DNA of 64,000 bases from Verrucosispora sp. NA02020. Lineage in GTDB: Bacteria > Actinomycetota > Actinomycetes > Mycobacteriales > Micromonosporaceae. A model generated the notes under the pieces. That model ran no database searches. It was not told where the DNA came from and saw only the letters and a program-made list of their open reading frames with translations. Location: the NCBI RefSeq assembly GCF_013364215.1, contig NZ_CP054923.1, positions 6,386,001 to 6,450,000 of the forward strand, in the 5' to 3' direction. Within the stretch, counting starts at the first letter, position 1, and every line of letters begins with the position of its first letter. Of this stretch, positions 42,508 through 51,051 are shown one piece after another. The position numbers and the translations under genes were made by a program.

Positions 42508-45354
42508 TCAGGCCAGCAGAGCCTCCAGCCGCCGGTTGACCGCGGCCAGGCTGGCGCGGACCACCGCCTGCCGGGGGTCGCCGGCCACCAGCGCCGACCC
42601 GGCCAACTGCTCGACCCATCCGTCGCAGACCAACAGCACCACGACGGTGGCCACCTCGCAGTTGCCGAACGGCACCACGGCGGCGTGCTCCACGAAACAG
42701 CGTCCCCGCTCGGCGGTGGGGTCGGCGCCGCGCAGCAGCTCGTCGATGGCGGCCGCGGCGGCCACCGCGCAGAGCCGCAGCACGTACCCGTCGACGGCCG
42801 GGCCGGTGGCGTACCCGGCGGCACTCTGGTCCCCGGCGAGCAGGCGCACCTCGACGGTCGCGTCGAGACCGAACGTGCTGACCTGGACGTGGTCGAGCAC
42901 CACCCGGGGACCGGGCACCCCGCCGGTGTCCAACGGCCGGGACGGCGCGGACTCGGTCGTGGTGAGCTGCCCACCCGAGTAGGAGGAGCCGAGTGTCGCC
43001 GGGCTGCCGGTCGGGCCGGGTTCCTCGACGACGGCCCGTCCCCGGGGCGGGGCGGGCGTCGGGCGTCGGCGGCGGGCGGGCTCCGGCTCGGTGCGGGACG
43101 GTGGGGCCTCCGTCCGCGCTACCGCCGGGCGGGACGGTGGGGCCTCGGTCCGGACCCCCGCCGGGCGGGCCGCCGGACGTCGGGGCTCGACGGGCGGACG
43201 TGACTCGCCGCCGTCGCGGGGGTCGGTGGAGCGGCGGCGCACCGGCACGGCCGGTGGTCCCGGCGCTTCGCTCGGCGCGGCGGCCAGCCCCATCCGCTCC
43301 TGGAGCAGGCGGGCGACGTGCCGGCTCACCTCGGCCGGGTCGGCACCGTCGGAGAGGTCCAGACGCAGGCTGTGGGCACCGGCCGGGGTACGCCGCAGGG
43401 CCGCGTCGCGTACTCCCTCCACGCCCCGCACCGCGTCGAGGATCGCGTTGACGTCGAAGCCCTCGGGCCGCTCACGCAGCGGTGCCGGTTCGTCGTCGCG
43501 ACGCAGATGGGTGGCGATCCGGGCGAGTTCCGGGGTTTCGGCGGGTGGGTCCACGGCTGGCGGCTCCGGCACGACGGGCACGTCCGGCTCGGCGGGGACG
43601 CGCTGCGGCAACACCGCCGAGGTGCCGTCCGGCGACCGCTCGCCGGGCGTTTCGGGATCGGGAGCTGATCGGCGGGCCGCGTAGGGGGCCGCGCTCGTCG
43701 GGACGGGCGCGGACGGGGTGCGTTCACGGTGCGTGGGCACGTCGGAAGCCCGGACGCCGGATGCCTGCTCGGTCGGAGCCGGAGTGGCGGGCGGGCAGGG
43801 CGAGGCGGGCGGCGGGGCGGTCGGCCCCGGATCGCTGGGCACCGGTCGGAGCCGGAACGGCCGGTAGGCCGGGCCGCCGCCGGAGGCGTTCGCGGCCTCG
43901 GTGGCCGGCGGCCTGGGCGGCTCGGGCGGGGTCGTCTCGCGCGCTCCGGCCGGTGATGCGCTGGCGGGCGGTGCGCTGGCCGGGTCACGTGCCCAGGGCA
44001 GGCGGTCGTCGGCGGGCGGCGGGCCGCCGACACGCATCCCCCAGGGCAGGCCCTCCTCGGTACGCGCGCCCCACGGCAGGCCCTCGTCGGCCGGAGCCGC
44101 GCTGACCGGACGGGTTCGCCAGGAGGCGCGCTCGTCGGCGGGAACCCCGCTGACCGGGGACGACGACCAGGCCGGCCGCTCGTCGGCGGGCGCGCCACTG
44201 ACCGGGGACGACGACCAGTGGGGCCGCTCGTCGGCCGCCCACGCGGGCCGGTCCCGCGTCGGTGGCGCGGCGGTCGGTTCGGTGGACTCCCGTGCGGGGC
44301 GCTCGTCGACCGGTGGCGCACTGGTCGGCGCGGCGGCCCACGAGGGCCGGTCGGTGGACCCGGGCGGTCCGGCCGGGGTACGCGGCCCGGACGCCTCCGG
44401 CCGGGTCGGCTCGTACGGCCGGGGCCGCTCGACCGGCACCGGCTGGTAGGGGCGGGTCGGCTCCACCCGGACCGGCTCGTACGGTCGGCTCGGTTCGCTG
44501 GACCAGCCCTGCCCCGAGGTCTCCCGCCCGCGTCGGCCGCTCTCGTCCTCGCCGCGCGCCCAGGACGGCGCCCAGTCACTCGGCGGGCCGGAGCGGGCCC
44601 AGTTCGGCTGCTCGTCCTCCGGCGGGTCTGCCTCCGCCGACCAGCCAGCACGCCGGTCGGCACTCGGCGGAGGCCATCCACCGCCCTGGTCGGCGGCGTA
44701 ACCGTGGTCGCCGGACGGACCGGCAGCGGGGTGGGACGGACCGGTCGGCTCGGCCGGGTACGGCTCGTCCCAGCCGCGCGACCGGCCGGCGGACGGATCG
44801 TCCCCGTGGCGCTCGGCGGTGGGCGCATGCACGCCGGGCGGCATCTCGAAGCCGGAGGCGGCGGTGCCGACGGGCGGCACCTGCACGGCCGGCGGCGCCG
44901 AGGTGGGCAGGCCGGCGGTCGAGGTCACCGGCTGCTCGCCGGCGGGGGTGGGACGTGGCGCCGGCACCACCATCCGGTCGTGACCGGCGTCACGGCCCGA
45001 CTCACGCAGGCCGGGCGGGGCACTGACCGGGGTGTGTCGACCGGCCGACGACTCGTCCTCGGGGTGTACGCCGTTGACGTGGTGTCCGTTCGTGCGCGTC
45101 GCGCGTTCCGGCTCCGACTGGTCACCGGCGGGAGCGGGCAGGTCGGCGTAGCGTGGTGAGGCGGTCGCCCAACCGGAGGGCGGCTCGGGGTGACGCCGGG
45201 GCGCGCCGAGGTCGCGGGAACCTTCCGCCCCCCACGACCAGTCGGCCGCCGACGGTGCCCACCCGTTGCCGGAACGGGCCAGGTCATCCCACTGACCCGT
45301 CCCGTCGCCGTGCTCTCCCGGGGTGGCGGCACCGGGTTGCCCTGCTTCACTCAC
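42508..45354 (-). CDS. Large, mostly disordered protein with conserved C-terminal domain
   Basis: This 948-residue protein is about 75% low complexity, rich in Pro, Ala, Ser, Arg and Glu. Within it are short near-repeats: RPYEPVRVEPTRPYQPV, and several of the form PADERPxWSSSPVSG or PADExLPW. Two ordered regions stand out: about 60 residues around EGFDVNAILDAVRGVEGVRDAALRR, and the last 130 residues from VVLDHVQVSTFGLDATVEVRL to the end, which look like a compact alpha/beta domain. I do not recognise it further. The GTG at 45354 follows AAGGAG; a good promoter precedes it. It is not obviously secreted. Confidence 0.8.
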   Translation of the reverse strand: MSEAGQPGAATPGEHGDGTGQWDDLARSGNGWAPSAADWSWGAEGSRDLGAPRRHPEPPSGWATASPRYADLPAPAGDQSEPERATRTNGHHVNGVHPEDESSAGRHTPVSAPPGLRESGRDAGHDRMVVPAPRPTPAGEQPVTSTAGLPTSAPPAVQVPPVGTAASGFEMPPGVHAPTAERHGDDPSAGRSRGWDEPYPAEPTGPSHPAAGPSGDHGYAADQGGGWPPPSADRRAGWSAEADPPEDEQPNWARSGPPSDWAPSWARGEDESGRRGRETSGQGWSSEPSRPYEPVRVEPTRPYQPVPVERPRPYEPTRPEASGPRTPAGPPGSTDRPSWAAAPTSAPPVDERPARESTEPTAAPPTRDRPAWAADERPHWSSSPVSGAPADERPAWSSSPVSGVPADERASWRTRPVSAAPADEGLPWGARTEEGLPWGMRVGGPPPADDRLPWARDPASAPPASASPAGARETTPPEPPRPPATEAANASGGGPAYRPFRLRPVPSDPGPTAPPPASPCPPATPAPTEQASGVRASDVPTHRERTPSAPVPTSAAPYAARRSAPDPETPGERSPDGTSAVLPQRVPAEPDVPVVPEPPAVDPPAETPELARIATHLRRDDEPAPLRERPEGFDVNAILDAVRGVEGVRDAALRRTPAGAHSLRLDLSDGADPAEVSRHVARLLQERMGLAAAPSEAPGPPAVPVRRRSTDPRDGGESRPPVEPRRPAARPAGVRTEAPPSRPAVARTEAPPSRTEPEPARRRRPTPAPPRGRAVVEEPGPTGSPATLGSSYSGGQLTTTESAPSRPLDTGGVPGPRVVLDHVQVSTFGLDATVEVRLLAGDQSAAGYATGPAVDGYVLRLCAVAAAAAIDELLRGADPTAERGRCFVEHAAVVPFGNCEVATVVVLLVCDGWVEQLAGSALVAGDPRQAVVRASLAAVNRRLEALLA

Positions 45355-45380
45355 CGCGCGCTCCTTGGTCGCCCCCGCTG

Positions 45381-45409
45381 AGGCTACCGTGTGGCGACAG
45401 TGGCGATAA
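45381..45409 (-). promoter_or_regulatory. Putative promoter of the disordered-protein operon
   Basis: TTATCG (45409-45404) and TAGCCT (45386-45381) on the minus strand are 17 bases apart. The start of transcription would fall about 20 bases before the GTG. The block from here leftwards may be a single transcript ending at moeZ. Confidence 0.4.
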
Positions 45410-45499
45410 GTTACAGCGGCGGGCCAATTCCGCGCGGGGCCATGGCGGCCCTGAGCGGTTCGGGCGAAATGCGGCCCGTCTACAGACTCGGAGGTTCCC

Positions 45500-46138
45500 A
45501 TGACCGCTGTGGGGAACGGCGCCCAGACCACCGGCAGGCCGACCCGCCTGCCCCGTTCGGCACGCCGCAAGCAGCTGCTCGCCGCTGCTCAGGAGGTATT
45601 CGTCGCGCAGGGTTACCACGCCGCGGCCATGGACGACATCGCCGAGCGGGCCGGCGTCTCCAAGCCCGTGCTGTACCAGCACTTCCCGGGCAAGATGGAG
45701 CTGTATCTCGCCCTGCTCGACACGCACTGTGACGCAATCGTCGCCAAGGTGCACGACGCGATGGCGAGCACCGCCGACAACAAGGAGCGGGTCAGCGCGT
45801 CCGTACGGGCGTACTTCGACTTCGTCGACCACGAGAGCGAGGCGTTCCGCCTGGTCTTCGAGTCGGACCTGCGTAACGACCCGGCCGTGCGGGAGCGCGT
45901 GGAGCGGGTCGAGCAGGGCTGCATCGCGGCGATCACCGACACCATCATCTCGGACACCGGGGTCAGCCGGGCTCATGCGGAGCTGCTCGCCTCCGGCCTG
46001 GTCGGCGCCGCCGAGACCGCGGCACAGTTCTGGCTGGCCCGCGGGCGGCAGGTACCCAAGGCCGAGGCGGAGGCGTTGGTGGCCGCGCTGTCCTGGCGGG
46101 GCATCGCGAGCTTCCCGCTGCAAGGTGAGTCAGCCTGA
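45500..46138 (+). CDS. TetR-family transcriptional regulator
   Basis: This 212-residue protein has the TetR DNA-binding domain at about residues 20-70, with the helix-turn-helix in IAERAGVSKPVLYQHFPGKMEL, and an all-helical ligand domain. The ATG at 45500 follows GGAGG by five bases. It is divergent from the disordered-protein operon, and DUF3107 follows after 63 bases. The order TetR-DUF3107-ferritin-like-helicase matches M. tuberculosis Rv3208-Rv3211, where the regulator's targets are not well defined. I saw no clear palindrome in its own promoter region. Confidence 0.94.
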   Translation: MTAVGNGAQTTGRPTRLPRSARRKQLLAAAQEVFVAQGYHAAAMDDIAERAGVSKPVLYQHFPGKMELYLALLDTHCDAIVAKVHDAMASTADNKERVSASVRAYFDFVDHESEAFRLVFESDLRNDPAVRERVERVEQGCIAAITDTIISDTGVSRAHAELLASGLVGAAETAAQFWLARGRQVPKAEAEALVAALSWRGIASFPLQGESA

Positions 46139-46201
46139 ACTCGCACCTTGTGATCGGATAGCCTTCGCACGGCGACCATTTCGCCCGACGGAGGAGGCAC
46201 A

Positions 46202-46432
46202 GTGGAGGTCAAGATCGGGGTGCAGTACGCACCGCGCGAGCTGGTCCTGGAGAGCGCACAGTCGCCGGCCGAGATCGAGCAGATCGTGACCGACGCGATG
46301 GCCAGGAACGAGGGCGGCACGCTCTCCCTGACCGACGAGAAGGGCCGGCGGGTCATCGTGCCGGTCAGCAAGGTCGCTTACGTCGAGATCGCCGAGGCGT
46401 CCCCTCGGGCAGTGGGCTTCACCGTCCGCTGA
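46202..46432 (+). CDS. DUF3107 family protein
   Basis: This 76-residue protein matches the actinobacterial DUF3107 family (M. tuberculosis Rv3208A, TB9.4). It begins MEVKIGVQYAPRELVLES and contains GGTLSLTDEKGRRVIVPV and KVAYVEI, the family core. Its function is unknown. The GTG at 46202 follows GGAGGAGG by five bases. It ends three bases from the convergent ferritin-like gene. Confidence 0.95.
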   Translation: MEVKIGVQYAPRELVLESAQSPAEIEQIVTDAMARNEGGTLSLTDEKGRRVIVPVSKVAYVEIAEASPRAVGFTVR

Positions 46433-46435
46433 CGA

Positions 46436-47089
46436 TCAGTTGTTGAGGCCGGCGGCGGCCATCCGCGCGGTGTGCGCGGCGGTCAGCCGCCGGAACAATC
46501 CGGGTACGTCCGCCTGCCCGTACGCGACGATCAGGGCGGTCAACGTCCCCCGGTCGGCGGCGACCACCCGGCCGGCCTGGGACAGCGCCTCGCCGACCAG
46601 TCGCCGGGCCCACATGGACAACCGACCGGCGACCTTCGGGTCCGCCGCGACGGCGTGCCGGATCTCGGCGGCGGCGAACTCCGCGTACCGCGAGTCACGC
46701 AGCACGTCCAGGACCAGGCGCCGGTCCGGCTCCCGCAGCGCCTCGGCGATCTCGCGGAGGAAGTCCTCGGTGATCCCGTCACCGACGTACGCCTTGGTGA
46801 CCGCTTCCGCCCAGTCCCGGGGCTCGGTCGAGTCGTGGTACCCCTGCAACGGCTCGACGTAGGCCGCCATCGCCTCCTCCACCGGCACACCGAGCACCGC
46901 CAGCCGGTCGGCCAGCCGCCGGTAGTTGGCGATCTCGGCGGCGGCCATCTCGCTCAACGCGGCCCGACGGCGCAGATCCGGGGCGAACCGGGCATCGGCT
47001 GCCAGACGTTCGAAGGCGAGCAGTTCACCGAGGGCCACCAGGCCGAGCAGGTCGGCGACGGCGTGATCGGGCGCGGCGGGGGCGGACAC
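46436..47089 (-). CDS. Ferritin-like-fold protein
   Basis: This 217-residue protein is predicted to be an all-helical, ferritin-like protein of the group found beside DUF3107 in actinobacteria (M. tuberculosis Rv3210c). Glutamates and histidines in ALGELLAFERLA, SEMAAAEIANYRRL and FAAAEIRHAV sit about where metal ligands of such folds lie, but the full ExxH pattern is not clear, so metal binding is uncertain. The GTG start is at 47089. It is divergent from the DEAD-box helicase, with a CRP-type site between them. Confidence 0.8.
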   Translation of the reverse strand: MSAPAAPDHAVADLLGLVALGELLAFERLAADARFAPDLRRRAALSEMAAAEIANYRRLADRLAVLGVPVEEAMAAYVEPLQGYHDSTEPRDWAEAVTKAYVGDGITEDFLREIAEALREPDRRLVLDVLRDSRYAEFAAAEIRHAVAADPKVAGRLSMWARRLVGEALSQAGRVVAADRGTLTALIVAYGQADVPGLFRRLTAAHTARMAAAGLNN

Positions 47090-47176
47090 CCGCGCAGGCT
47101 ACCGCCGTCGGCCGCCCGGGGAGCGCTCGGCGAGGCGTCACCGGGCGGGCTGACCAGGCAGCACCGACCACATGCA

Positions 47177-47192
47177 TGTGATACAGGTCACA
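47177..47192. promoter_or_regulatory. Consensus CRP-type site, TGTGA-N6-TCACA
   Basis: TGTGA-TACAGG-TCACA matches the CRP/Rv3676/GlxR consensus in every conserved base. Its centre is about 81 bases upstream of the transcription start predicted from TAACAT (47254-47259), a face of the helix from which such activators work. It also lies 88 bases upstream of the divergent ferritin-like gene. The rest of the 47090-47446 gap holds the long helicase leader and no gene. Confidence 0.6.
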
Positions 47193-47446
47193 TTGAAGCC
47201 CTCCCGGTGACTCTTGCCGGACTGGAATCGGGACGGCTTCACACCCGTTCAGGTAACATGGACGAGTTGCCGTAGGCGCCGATCCCGACCGGATTCAGAT
47301 CCAACCCGGTCGACGTCCGACCCACGGCGCGCGTGCGGCCCGGTCCGCCCGGCATCTCTGCCGCCGACCGTGTGGCCCGCGCCAAAACCGAACGCGCCCT
47401 GAGGACATGACGGGGCGCACCCACGAGAGGGCACCCCCAAATCCAC

Positions 47447-49192
47447 ATGAGTGAGCCGATTCAAGACCTCACAGACGGCCAGGAACTGGCCCCGACCGCC
47501 CCGGTCCGACCGGAGGCACCGACCTTCGCCGAGCTCGGCGCGCGCGCCGAGACCGTCGACGCGCTGGCCGCGTCCGGCATCACCCGCGCCTTCGCCATCC
47601 AGGAGTACGCGCTGCCGATCGCCCTGCGCGGCGCCGACCTGATCGGGCAGGCGCCGACCGGCACCGGCAAGACCCTCGGCTTCGGCGTACCGCTGCTGGA
47701 GCGGGTCTTCGCACCGGGCGAGGGCAGTGACGGCGTGCCGCAGGCACTCGTCGTCGTACCCACCCGTGAACTGGGCATCCAGGTCGCCAAGGACATCGCC
47801 GCCGCAGGCCGCACCCGGGGCGTCCGGGTACTCCCGATCTATGGCGGGGTCGCGTACGAGCCGCAGGTCGACGCGCTGCGCAAGGGCGTGGAGATCCTCG
47901 TCGGTACGCCGGGCCGCCTGCTCGACCTGGCCAAGCAGAAGCACCTGCGCCTGCACGGCGTACGCGCGCTGGTGCTGGACGAGGCCGACCGGATGCTCGA
48001 CCTGGGCTTCCTCGACGACGTCGAGCGGATCCTGGCGATGCTCCCGGAGGAGCGGCAGACCATGCTGTTCTCCGCCACCATGCCGGACCCGATCGTGACG
48101 CTGTCCCGGCGGTTCCTGCGTCACCCGATCACGATCCACGCCGGGCACACCGCCGAGACCGGCCCGTCCCCGCAGACGGAGCAGCTGGTCTACCGCACCC
48201 ACTCGATGAACAAGATCGAGATCGTGGCCCGGATCCTCCAGGCGGAGAGCCGTGGCCTGACGATGATCTTCACGCGGACCAAGCGGGCCGCCGACCGGGT
48301 CGCCGAGGACCTCGACTTCCGTGGCTTCGCGGTCGCGGCCGTGCACGGCGACCTCGGACAGGGCGCCCGCGAGCGGGCCCTCCGGGCCTTCCGCGCCGGC
48401 AAGATCGACACTCTGGTCGCCACCGACGTCGCGGCCCGGGGCATCGACGTCAGCGGCGTCACCCACGTCATCAACTACGACTGCCCCGAGGACCAGGACA
48501 CCTACACCCACCGGATCGGCCGTACCGGCCGGGCCGGGGCGACCGGTGTGGCGGTGACCTTCGTCGACTGGGACGACATGCCCCGCTGGCGGATCATCGA
48601 CAAGACGCTCGGGCTGGACATGCCCGAGCCGCAGGAGACCTACCACACCTCCCCGCACCTCTACACCGACCTGCACATCTCGACCGAGGTGACCGGCACG
48701 CTGCCGACCGCCGAGCGCACCCGCGCCGGATTGTCCGCCGAGGTCGAGGAGGACCTGGGCGGCGGTCGCGCCCGCCGTGGCGGCGAGCCGCGCGGCGCCG
48801 GACGTCGCCAGGGCCGTGGACGCGGCGAGGGCGGACGCGGCGACAGCGGCGGACGCAGCGAGGGCGGACGCGGTGAGGGCCGGGGTCGTGGCGAGGGCCG
48901 GAGCCGCGCCGAGAGCGGTCGCGGGCCGGGCGGCGAGGCCGGGCCGGAGTCCGCCGAGGCCGGCGCAGAGCTGTCCGGCGAGGCCGGTGAGGGCACCCGC
49001 ACGCCGCGCCGCCGTCGGCGCCGCCGCGCCGGCGAGGTCATCGCCGGTGTCGACTCGACCAACTCCGCCGAGACGGGCACCCCCGTCGAGGCCGCCACCG
49101 GCACCGAGGGCACCGCCGAGACGCCCCGCCCGCGCCGCCGTCGGCGCCGCCGGGCCACCGCCGGCAGCTCGGCCGAGGCCAGCACCGACTGA
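47447..49192 (+). CDS. DEAD-box RNA helicase with RG-rich tail
   Basis: This 581-residue protein is a DEAD-box RNA helicase of the RhlE type. Motif I is APTGTGKT (69-76), motif II DEAD (178-181), motif III SAT (209-211), and motif VI HRIGRTGRAG. From about residue 440 the protein turns into an Arg/Gly/Glu-rich tail with RGEG-type repeats and two runs of Arg, which should bind RNA. The start lacks a close ribosome site (GAGGG is about 14 bases up), and a leader of about 180 bases precedes it, which suggests regulation at the RNA level. The gene matches M. tuberculosis rhlE (Rv3211). Confidence 0.95.
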   Translation: MSEPIQDLTDGQELAPTAPVRPEAPTFAELGARAETVDALAASGITRAFAIQEYALPIALRGADLIGQAPTGTGKTLGFGVPLLERVFAPGEGSDGVPQALVVVPTRELGIQVAKDIAAAGRTRGVRVLPIYGGVAYEPQVDALRKGVEILVGTPGRLLDLAKQKHLRLHGVRALVLDEADRMLDLGFLDDVERILAMLPEERQTMLFSATMPDPIVTLSRRFLRHPITIHAGHTAETGPSPQTEQLVYRTHSMNKIEIVARILQAESRGLTMIFTRTKRAADRVAEDLDFRGFAVAAVHGDLGQGARERALRAFRAGKIDTLVATDVAARGIDVSGVTHVINYDCPEDQDTYTHRIGRTGRAGATGVAVTFVDWDDMPRWRIIDKTLGLDMPEPQETYHTSPHLYTDLHISTEVTGTLPTAERTRAGLSAEVEEDLGGGRARRGGEPRGAGRRQGRGRGEGGRGDSGGRSEGGRGEGRGRGEGRSRAESGRGPGGEAGPESAEAGAELSGEAGEGTRTPRRRRRRRAGEVIAGVDSTNSAETGTPVEAATGTEGTAETPRPRRRRRRRATAGSSAEASTD

Positions 49193-49194
49193 TC

Positions 49195-49219
49195 CCGCTC
49201 CGTCCACCGGACGGAGCGG
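49195..49219 (+). terminator. Hairpin directly after the helicase gene
   Basis: Arms 49195-49205 and 49209-49219 pair perfectly over 11 bases with a three-base loop. It begins two bases after the helicase stop. Confidence 0.7.
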
Positions 49220-49238
49220 CACAGGAGACCACGCAACG

Positions 49239-49277
49239 GCATCGCGCCGACGACCAGCCCGGTCGTCGGCGCGATGC
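49239..49277. terminator. Second, 17-bp hairpin after the helicase gene
   Basis: Arms 49239-49255 and 49261-49277 are perfectly complementary over 17 bases with a five-base loop, the longest perfect stem of the terminator-like hairpins here. With the hairpin 20 bases before it, it forms a tandem pair between the helicase and the methyltransferase. Confidence 0.7.
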
Positions 49278-49360
49278 TGTCACCACCCGCCGCCTCGAAC
49301 ACACAGCACCGCCGCCCCGCCGATGTCGGCATGCCCCGGGCCGGCGTGGAAGATGGAGCG

Positions 49361-50515
49361 ATGCCCGAACCGTTGGACTCCGCCCTGGCCGAGGTCCGCT
49401 CGATGCTGCTGGATCCCGCGCTCACCCGGGCCGTGGCCGCCGGTCGTCGGCGCGGCCAACGACCTTCCGTGGTCCGGGCCGAGCTGCGACCGGTCGCGCT
49501 CAAGGCCGGCCCGAGGTTGCAGATCTCGACGTCCGACGGCGACCGGCCGTACACCCGCAACGTGACCGCCGGGCCGGAGGCGGACGCGGCGGTCGAGGCG
49601 CTGCTGGCCGAGCCCTTCGGCAACTGGCACGTGGAGACCACCGGGGCCACGCTCCAACTGCGGGTCACCAAGTCGGGTGAGGCGCAGGTGCACCGCAGCG
49701 CCAGCGACCGCCCGGCCGCCGCTCCGGCCGGACACGACCGGGCCAAGGAGTACCTGCTCGACCCGGGCGACCCGCTCTTCGCCGAGATCGGCGGCTCGGC
49801 GGCCAAGCGTCGGCAGGTGGACGCGTTCCTGCGGGCGCTGGCGGCGACGCTGCCCGACGAGCCGGGTCCGCTGCGGGTGGTGGACCTGGGCTGCGGCAAC
49901 GCGTACCTCAGCTTCGCCGCGTACCGCTACCTGTCCGGGCGCGGGTGGGACGTCGAGCTGGTCGGTGTCGACGTACGCGACGACCAGCGGCACCGCAACA
50001 CCGCGCTGGCGCAGCGGCTGGGCTGGGCCGACCGGGTCCGCTTCGTGGCCGGCACCATCGCCGACGCGGTCGTCGAACCGGCACCGGACCTGGTGCTCGC
50101 CCTGCACGCGTGCGACACGGCCACCGACGAGGCGCTGGCCCGCGCGGTGCGCTGGGAAGCCCGGTGGGTGCTGGCCGCGCCCTGCTGCCACCACGACATC
50201 GCCGCGCAGCTCCGCGCCCGTCCGGCACCCGCGCCCTACGAGCTGCTGACCCGGCAGGGGATCCTCCGGGAGCGTTTCGCGGACGTGCTCACCGACGCGG
50301 TGCGGGCCGGTCTGTTGCGGCTGCACGGCTACCGGGCCGAGGTGGTCGAGTTCGTCGACTCGGCACACACCCCCCGCAACCTGCTGATCCGGGCACGACG
50401 CACCGGCGCCGCACCGACCGACGCCCACCGCGCGGAGTATCGCGAGCTGGTGACGCAGTGGCGGGTCTCACCACGACTGGAGACACTGCTCGCGCCGCTC
50501 GCCGAGAAGCGTTGA
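49361..50515 (+). CDS. SAM-dependent methyltransferase (METTL25/GSTCD-like group)
   Basis: This 384-residue protein has an N-terminal domain of about 160 residues and a Rossmann methyltransferase domain. The SAM motif is VVDLGCGNAYLSF. LALHACDTATDEALARA and APCCHHDIAAQL, with the paired Cys and His residues, mark the group that contains eukaryotic METTL25 and GSTCD and many actinobacterial proteins. The target is probably RNA, but this is not shown here. I chose the ATG at 49361 after ATGGAG; an upstream in-frame start at 49274 lies in the terminator hairpin. Confidence 0.85.
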   Translation: MPEPLDSALAEVRSMLLDPALTRAVAAGRRRGQRPSVVRAELRPVALKAGPRLQISTSDGDRPYTRNVTAGPEADAAVEALLAEPFGNWHVETTGATLQLRVTKSGEAQVHRSASDRPAAAPAGHDRAKEYLLDPGDPLFAEIGGSAAKRRQVDAFLRALAATLPDEPGPLRVVDLGCGNAYLSFAAYRYLSGRGWDVELVGVDVRDDQRHRNTALAQRLGWADRVRFVAGTIADAVVEPAPDLVLALHACDTATDEALARAVRWEARWVLAAPCCHHDIAAQLRARPAPAPYELLTRQGILRERFADVLTDAVRAGLLRLHGYRAEVVEFVDSAHTPRNLLIRARRTGAAPTDAHRAEYRELVTQWRVSPRLETLLAPLAEKR

Positions 50516-50557
50516 CCCGACTCGACTCCGCCGTCACTGTCGTCTGGTCGATCAGTC

Positions 50558-50573
50558 AGTTGCGTCCGCAACT
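50558..50573. promoter_or_regulatory. Perfect 16-bp palindrome, candidate XRE operator
   Basis: AGTTGCG-TC-CGCAACT is a perfect inverted repeat 61 bases before the XRE gene. It overlaps TTGCGT, a possible -35 box that is 16 bases from TAGTCT. An autorepressor bound here would block the promoter. Confidence 0.5.
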
Positions 50574-50633
50574 TCGCGTACTAGTCTCGAAGAACGCACC
50601 GTCGGGTGCCGGTCGGGAGGGCATACCCACCGG

Positions 50634-51050
50634 ATGAGTTCGGCAGAGGTCTCGCCGCAGATGGCGTTCGCGCGCTTCGTGCGCCGCGCCATCGACGACG
50701 CCCGGGAGGAACGCGGGTGGACGGTCACCGACCTGGCCGGGCACACCGGCGTCGGGCGCTCGACCGTCTTCCGCTGGTTGGCCGGTGACTGGCAGGACTA
50801 CCCCGAGTTGGCCAAGGTTCGCGGCTTCTGCGCCGCGCTGGACCTGCCGGTGGCAGCGGCCTTCCGCGCACTCGGCCTGCCCGACGCCGGCCCCGGGCCC
50901 TGGCGACGCGGCGACGAGGGCCCGGTCGAGGCCGACGTCCGGGTGATCCTGCAACGGCTGGCGGACCCGGCCGTGCCGGCCGAGGAGAAGCATCACATCC
51001 GCGACCTGCTGCGTTACCTCGCCCGCCGACCGATCCGCCGGGCCGGCTGA
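50634..51050 (+). CDS. XRE-family helix-turn-helix regulator
   Basis: This 138-residue protein starts with an XRE-type DNA-binding domain at about residues 12-70, with the helix-turn-helix in VTDLAGHTGVGRSTVFRWLAGDW. The rest is a short helical region (EADVRVILQRLADPAVPAEEKHHIRDLLRYLAR) typical of small actinobacterial regulators. The ribosome site is weak (GGAGGGC is 13 bases up). A perfect palindrome over its predicted promoter suggests autoregulation. It is convergent with the His-rich membrane protein, one base apart. Confidence 0.9.
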   Translation: MSSAEVSPQMAFARFVRRAIDDAREERGWTVTDLAGHTGVGRSTVFRWLAGDWQDYPELAKVRGFCAALDLPVAAAFRALGLPDAGPGPWRRGDEGPVEADVRVILQRLADPAVPAEEKHHIRDLLRYLARRPIRRAG

Positions 51051-51051
51051 G

